In this document: in pieces, positions 5,091-8,442 of the stretch
Layout of the letters: every line of letters starts with the position of its first letter
Position numbering within the stretch: the first letter of the stretch is position 1
Source of the DNA: a bacterium
GTDB taxonomy: Bacteria > Oederibacteriota > JAJYGY01
NCBI GenBank assembly: GCA_021790555.1
Contig: JAJYGY010000294.1
Coordinates: forward strand, 1-8,442
Length of the DNA: 8,442 bases
Direction: 5' to 3'
Notes under the pieces: model-generated
What the model was told of the DNA's origin: nothing
Databases searched by the model: none
What the model saw: the letters and a program-made list of their open reading frames with translations, nothing else
Position numbers and translations under genes: made by a program

Positions 5091-6491
5091 ATGCCGCCAC
5101 AGGAACAACCCAAAACCGGCCAGGAGGCCCCCGCGCCGGCCAGGATTCCCGACGCCCGTGAAACGGCCCTGAAGGTCCTGGTGAAGGTGGAGGGCTCGGA
5201 TTTCCGCGCCAAGGACATCCTGGACGAGGCCCTCAAGCGCCACGCCTATCCCGAGGAGGAGTCCGGCCTGGCCACCGAACTGGTCTACGGCACGCTGCGC
5301 CAGCTGGGCCGCCTGGACTACTACCTGGGCAAGACCTGCCACCGCCCCCTGGAGGCGCTTTCGCCCTGGGTGCGCAACCTGCTGCGCCTGGCCCTCTACC
5401 AGATCCTGGAGCTCAGCCGCGTCCCGGAATCCGCGGCGGTGGACACGGCCGTGGAGCTTTCCAAGTCCTACGGGCACGAGGGCGTGGTGAAGTTCGTCAA
5501 CGGCGTGCTCCGGGAGCTGTGCCGGCTGAAGCACGAGGACAAGCTGCCCGCCCTCCCGCTGGACCCGGTGGCCGCCATGGCCGTCTCCCATTCGCACCCC
5601 CTGTGGCTGGCCCGCCGCTGGGTGGAGACCTACGGGTTTGAAAAGGCCAGGGACATGATGGCGGCCGGCAACCAGGCGCCCCCCCTGACCCTGCGCGCCA
5701 ACCTGGGCAGGATCCGGCGCGACGAGCTGGCCGGGCGCCTGCACCAGGCCGGCTACCACGTGGAGGCCTGCCGCTATTCCCCCTACGGCCTGCGCGTCAA
5801 GGGCGGCGGCGACGTGCGGCGCATGCCGGGCTTCAACGAGGGGCACTTTTTCGTCCAGGACGAGAGCTCGCAGATGCTGGGCCTGCTGATGGCCCCCAAG
5901 CAGGGCTGGCAGATCGTGGACGCCTGCGCCGCGCCGGGGGGCAAGGCCACCCACCTGGCCGAGCTGACCGGGCGCGGCGGCGCGGTCTGGGCCTTCGACC
6001 GCAAGGCCCCGGCGCTGGAAAAGCTGTCCCTTTCGGCGCGGCGGCTGGGCCTGCCCCAGCTGCGCCACGAGGTGCGCGACGCCTTTTATCCGCGCCAGGA
6101 GATGCTGGGGAAGATGGACGGGGTGCTGGTGGACGCCCCCTGCTCGGGGCTGGGGGTGCTGCGGCGCCGCGTGGAGGCCCGCTGGCAGCTGAAGCCCGAG
6201 GCCGTGGCCCAGCACGCCGAAAGGCAGGCGGGCCTGCTGGCCGCGTCCTCCCGCTACCTGAAGCCGGGCGGGGTGCTGGTCTACGCCACCTGCACCCTGG
6301 CCGAGGAGGAAAACGAGGACGTGGTGCGCCGCTTCCTGAAGGAGACGCCGGGCTTCGCCTTCGAGCGGGCCTCGCAGTTCCTTTCCGAGGACCTGGTGAC
6401 GTCGGAGGGGTTCTTCCGGACCTGGCCGGGGCAGGACAACATGGACGGGTTCTTCGCCGCCCGGATGCGGAAAACGGGGGAGGAGGGCTAG
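5091..6491 (+). CDS. rsmB: 16S rRNA (cytosine-967 C5) methyltransferase RsmB
   Basis: This 466-residue cytoplasmic enzyme uses S-adenosylmethionine to make m5C at position 967 (E. coli numbering) of 16S rRNA. An N-terminal NusB-like RNA-binding domain (about 22-147, with ATELVYGTLRQLGRLDYYL and FVNGVLREL) is followed by the methyltransferase domain. The latter has the SAM-binding motif DACAAPGGKATHLAEL (277-292), acidic Asp303 in AFDRK, DAPCSGLGVLRR (348-359) with Cys351, and YATCTLAEEEN (398-408) with catalytic Cys401. The two-cysteine arrangement is that of m5C RNA methyltransferases. It is slightly longer than the E. coli protein (429) because of a 20-residue Pro-rich leader. GGAAGGG at 5079-5085 supports this ATG. 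No promoter is evident after the terminator just upstream. Confidence 0.95.
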   Translation: MPPQEQPKTGQEAPAPARIPDARETALKVLVKVEGSDFRAKDILDEALKRHAYPEEESGLATELVYGTLRQLGRLDYYLGKTCHRPLEALSPWVRNLLRLALYQILELSRVPESAAVDTAVELSKSYGHEGVVKFVNGVLRELCRLKHEDKLPALPLDPVAAMAVSHSHPLWLARRWVETYGFEKARDMMAAGNQAPPLTLRANLGRIRRDELAGRLHQAGYHVEACRYSPYGLRVKGGGDVRRMPGFNEGHFFVQDESSQMLGLLMAPKQGWQIVDACAAPGGKATHLAELTGRGGAVWAFDRKAPALEKLSLSARRLGLPQLRHEVRDAFYPRQEMLGKMDGVLVDAPCSGLGVLRRRVEARWQLKPEAVAQHAERQAGLLAASSRYLKPGGVLVYATCTLAEEENEDVVRRFLKETPGFAFERASQFLSEDLVTSEGFFRTWPGQDNMDGFFAARMRKTGEEG

Positions 6492-7600
6492 GGGGCCACG
6501 AAGATGAGCTGGCGGGGGGCGTCCAGGCGCCCGCCCGAGGCGGCCTGGGCCGAGGTGCTCACCGACACGTTGTAGCTGAGGCCGGACTGAAGGCCGAAGA
6601 TTTCCAGCTCGTCCTCGCAGGGGGACGCCACCCATAGCTCGCTTCCCCTTGGCCGGGGGGAGATGGAGACGGCCCGCTCGGCGGCGGCGTGGTCCATGGG
6701 GTAGTTGAAGTCCAGCGTGACGGGGCAGCGGGCGCACACCGGAGCGGCGATGGAGCAGCTGAGGGGCGCGCTGGTGACGGTGGCCTGGGCCGTGTTGGCC
6801 GTGGCCTGGCCGCCGGTGGAACGGATGCCGGGCAGGGCGGTGAAGTGGTAGGCCGTGGCCGGCTTGACCAAGCCCACGGCCGAGAGCCTGGCCTCGTCGG
6901 CCGGGTCGCAGCAGTCCCTGGAAAGGCGCAGGTCCAGCCCGGCGTCGTTCTTCAGCTTTCCGGCCAGGCTCTGGTTCGGGTCCACGGGGCCGTTGAAGTC
7001 CAGCGAAAGCGGGATGTAGCTGGAGGGGAGGTCGCCGTTGACGCGCAGGGTCTCGAAGCCACCGGTGGTGAAGGTCAGCGTATAGGGAGCCAGGTGCATG
7101 CCGTTGAAGGCCATGGCCCCGGCCCCCAGGCTCAGCACCAGGTTCTTGCCGAAGGGCAGGGGCTGGGCGTGCTGGGGATCCGCCCCGGGCATGGTGGAGA
7201 AGCCCAGGCTGAGGCGCCGCCGGCCGGACCACAGAACCGCATAGGAGCAGGCCGGGTTCACGGAAACGGCCTGGTCGACGCTGGGGGTGTCCATGTCCTG
7301 GTCGAAGATCAGGCTGACCACCAGGCGGGAATCCGGGTCCGTGGAGTCGTAGTTTTCGTTGAGCGGGTCGTAGGGAATCCGCACCACCTGGTGGGCGGAA
7401 GGATAGCTGAAAAGCACGTGGGGCACGCAGCGCATGCAGGGCGTGGGCGTGGGAACCGGGGTGGGCGGGACGTAGCGCTGCCCCTGCTTGGAATTCAGGA
7501 AGGGCAGCCAGCCGGCCGCCAGGAGGGAGGGAAGGCCCATCCAGGCCGCCAGCACCAGCAGGGCGCCCGGCAGCATTTTCCGCCCTTGTTTCCTCGCCAT
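6488..7600 (-). CDS. Exported protein with three Ig-like (SbsA/Big_5-type) repeats
   Basis: The 370-residue product starts with a basic N-terminus and a hydrophobic stretch (about 11-30), a Sec signal peptide or membrane anchor. It has no lipobox Cys there. A Pro/Thr linker (PPTPVPTPTP, 45-54) leads into three repeats of about 100 residues, each marked by a strand ending in a PMD-like motif: VVSLIFDQDMD (94-104), IPLSLDFNGPVD (196-207) and PVTLDFNYPMD (293-303). The first and third are followed by AVSVNP or AVSISP. This pattern fits the bacterial Ig-like fold of SbsA type, usually found in cell-surface proteins. There are nine Cys, including C55/C58 and C230/C231. GGGGAGT at 7615-7609 is a good ribosome site. 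The function is unknown. Its stop codon overlaps that of rsmB. Confidence 0.8.
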   Translation of the reverse strand: MARKQGRKMLPGALLVLAAWMGLPSLLAAGWLPFLNSKQGQRYVPPTPVPTPTPCMRCVPHVLFSYPSAHQVVRIPYDPLNENYDSTDPDSRLVVSLIFDQDMDTPSVDQAVSVNPACSYAVLWSGRRRLSLGFSTMPGADPQHAQPLPFGKNLVLSLGAGAMAFNGMHLAPYTLTFTTGGFETLRVNGDLPSSYIPLSLDFNGPVDPNQSLAGKLKNDAGLDLRLSRDCCDPADEARLSAVGLVKPATAYHFTALPGIRSTGGQATANTAQATVTSAPLSCSIAAPVCARCPVTLDFNYPMDHAAAERAVSISPRPRGSELWVASPCEDELEIFGLQSGLSYNVSVSTSAQAASGGRLDAPRQLIFVAP

Positions 7601-7633
7601 TCGGTTTCACTCCCCGAGCAAAAGGACCCGACC

Positions 7634-7663
7634 ATGATAGCGTGCCGGACCGGGGGCCGTCCA
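7634..7663 (-). promoter_or_regulatory. Candidate promoter of the Ig-like repeat gene
   Basis: Read on the minus strand, TGGACG (7663-7658) and TATCAT (7639-7634) are 18 bases apart and match the -35 and -10 consensus at four and five of six positions. The predicted start near 7627 gives a leader of about 27 bases with the ribosome site at 7615-7609. Confidence 0.4.
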
Positions 7664-7719
7664 GGCCCTTGGCGCGGCGCGCGGGTTTCACCAAATCCCG
7701 CTCCCCTGGAAGGACGCGC

Positions 7720-8313
7720 ATGAGCCTGGAAGAGTTCGACCCCGACCCCTTGAGGCAGTTCCAGTCCTGGTTCGACGAGGCACGCCGGGCCGAGGCCCTG
7801 CTGCCCGAGGCCATGGCCCTCGCCACCGCGGACGCGGCGGGCAGGCCCTCGCTGCGCATGGTGCTGTTGAAGGGCCTGGGTTCGGGGGCCTTCCACTTCT
7901 ACACCCACTACGACAGCCGCAAGGGAAGGGAACTGGAGGACAACCCCCGCGCCGCCCTGGCCTTCCACTGGAAGTCCCTGGAGAGGCAGGTGCGCGCCGA
8001 GGGCCGGGTGGAGAAGGCGGCGGCCGCGGAGTCCGACGCCTATTGGGAGAGCCGGCCCTGGGGGAGCCGGGTTTCGGCCCGGGTTTCCCGCCAGAGCCGG
8101 CCCCTGGGCTCCCGGGAGGAGCTGGAGGAGGGGATGCGCCGGGCCGGGGAGGAATGGAAGGGCCGCTCCCCGGCCCGCCCGGAACACTGGGGCGGCTACC
8201 TGCTCTTTCCCGACGCGATGGAGTTCTGGCAGGGAAGGCCCGACCGTCTGCACGAAAGGGTGGAATACCGGCTGGAGGGCGGGGCCTGGCGCAGGCGCCT
8301 GCTCCAGCCCTGA
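7720..8313 (+). CDS. pdxH: Pyridoxine/pyridoxamine 5'-phosphate oxidase
   Basis: This 197-residue FMN enzyme oxidises pyridoxine or pyridoxamine phosphate to pyridoxal phosphate with O2, in vitamin B6 synthesis and salvage. Family signatures run the whole length: DPLRQFQSWFDEA (9-21), PEAMALATAD (29-38), RMVLLKG (46-52), FYTHYDSRKG (60-69), LERQVRAEG (87-95), RPEHWGGY (153-160) and EFWQGRPDRLHER (168-180), the last containing the substrate-contact RLHxR. The conserved GAWxSxQS motif reads SARVSRQS here, with Arg replacing Trp. It is somewhat shorter than the E. coli protein (218) at the N-terminus. ATG 7720 is chosen because GGAAGGA (7708-7714) lies just upstream; a GTG at 7642 would add 26 unlikely residues. 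It is divergent from the Ig-like gene. Confidence 0.94.
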   Translation: MSLEEFDPDPLRQFQSWFDEARRAEALLPEAMALATADAAGRPSLRMVLLKGLGSGAFHFYTHYDSRKGRELEDNPRAALAFHWKSLERQVRAEGRVEKAAAAESDAYWESRPWGSRVSARVSRQSRPLGSREELEEGMRRAGEEWKGRSPARPEHWGGYLLFPDAMEFWQGRPDRLHERVEYRLEGGAWRRRLLQP

Positions 8314-8323
8314 CCCGCGCCTT

Positions 8324-8442
8324 TCAGGCCGCCTTCGCGGGCGGGATGATGAAGAAGGTCGACGTCGACACCGCCAGGAGGCGCCGGGTGCCTTCCTTGA
8401 ACACGCGGATCTCCCACACCAGGGTCTTGCGGCCGTGGTGCA
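8324..8442 (-). CDS. C-terminal fragment of a PaaI-like hotdog thioesterase (start outside window)
   Basis: A minus-strand frame entering from the right edge encodes 38 residues before a stop at 8326-8324. The sequence HHGRKTLVWEIRVFKEG followed by LLAVSTSTFFIIPP matches the last two strands of PaaI-type hotdog acyl-CoA thioesterases, where a GR+T segment leads into a long strand and then an A.ST.TF strand. The catalytic part lies outside the window, so substrate and activity cannot be judged. It converges on pdxH with ten bases between the stop codons and no visible terminator. Confidence 0.6.
   Translation of the reverse strand, partial: HHGRKTLVWEIRVFKEGTRRLLAVSTSTFFIIPPAKAA

Noticed and set aside
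4734..7859. A 1041-codon open frame on the minus strand across htpX, rsmB and the Ig-like gene
   Set aside because: It runs antisense to htpX and rsmB, both with clear family motifs, and through the Ig-like gene in another frame. Its composition (Pro, Arg, Gly, His, Ala) is that of a GC-rich shadow with few stops, and it shows no domain.

Overview
The window is a piece of a GC-rich bacterial chromosome. By eye it is roughly 65-70% G+C from about position 1164 onward. A lower-GC accessory stretch (about 50%) occupies the left end. Gene order and content (def-fmt followed by PilZ proteins, an HtpX-type protease and rsmB) recall the def-fmt-...-rsmB clusters of Deltaproteobacteria-like lineages (Desulfobacterota, Geobacter relatives, SAR324 and similar). 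That assignment is an inference from gene order, not a firm identification. The O2-dependent PdxH suggests at least some exposure to oxygen.

Region by region: (1) 1-131 holds the last 30 codons of an unrecognised gene and an intrinsic terminator. (2) About 132-1061 carries an IS1-type DDE transposase gene with its own near-consensus promoter; no terminal inverted repeats or target duplications were found. (3) 1062-5058 looks like one plus-strand operon. A sigma70-type promoter in the low-GC flank is followed by def (peptide deformylase), fmt (Met-tRNA formyltransferase), two tandem paralogous PilZ proteins, a small protein resembling a degenerate RsbW/GHKL ATPase, and an HtpX-like M48 membrane protease, ending in a strong intrinsic terminator. 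(4) 5091-6491 is rsmB (16S rRNA m5C967 methyltransferase), only 32 bases after that terminator. (5) 6488-7600, minus strand, is an exported protein with three Ig-like repeats; it converges on rsmB so tightly that a single CTAG supplies both stop codons. (6) 7720-8313 is a divergently transcribed pyridoxamine-phosphate oxidase (pdxH). (7) The right edge holds the C-terminus of a hotdog-fold thioesterase on the minus strand.

How they fit together: def, fmt and rsmB serve translation initiation, N-terminal maturation and ribosome modification. Between them sits a less ordinary block of probable signalling and envelope genes (PilZ, PilZ, degenerate GHKL-like, HtpX). This block is the most interesting part of the window. 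I see no clear evidence of a wholly new defence or mobile system. The long minus-strand open frames across the GC-rich genes are codon-bias shadows.
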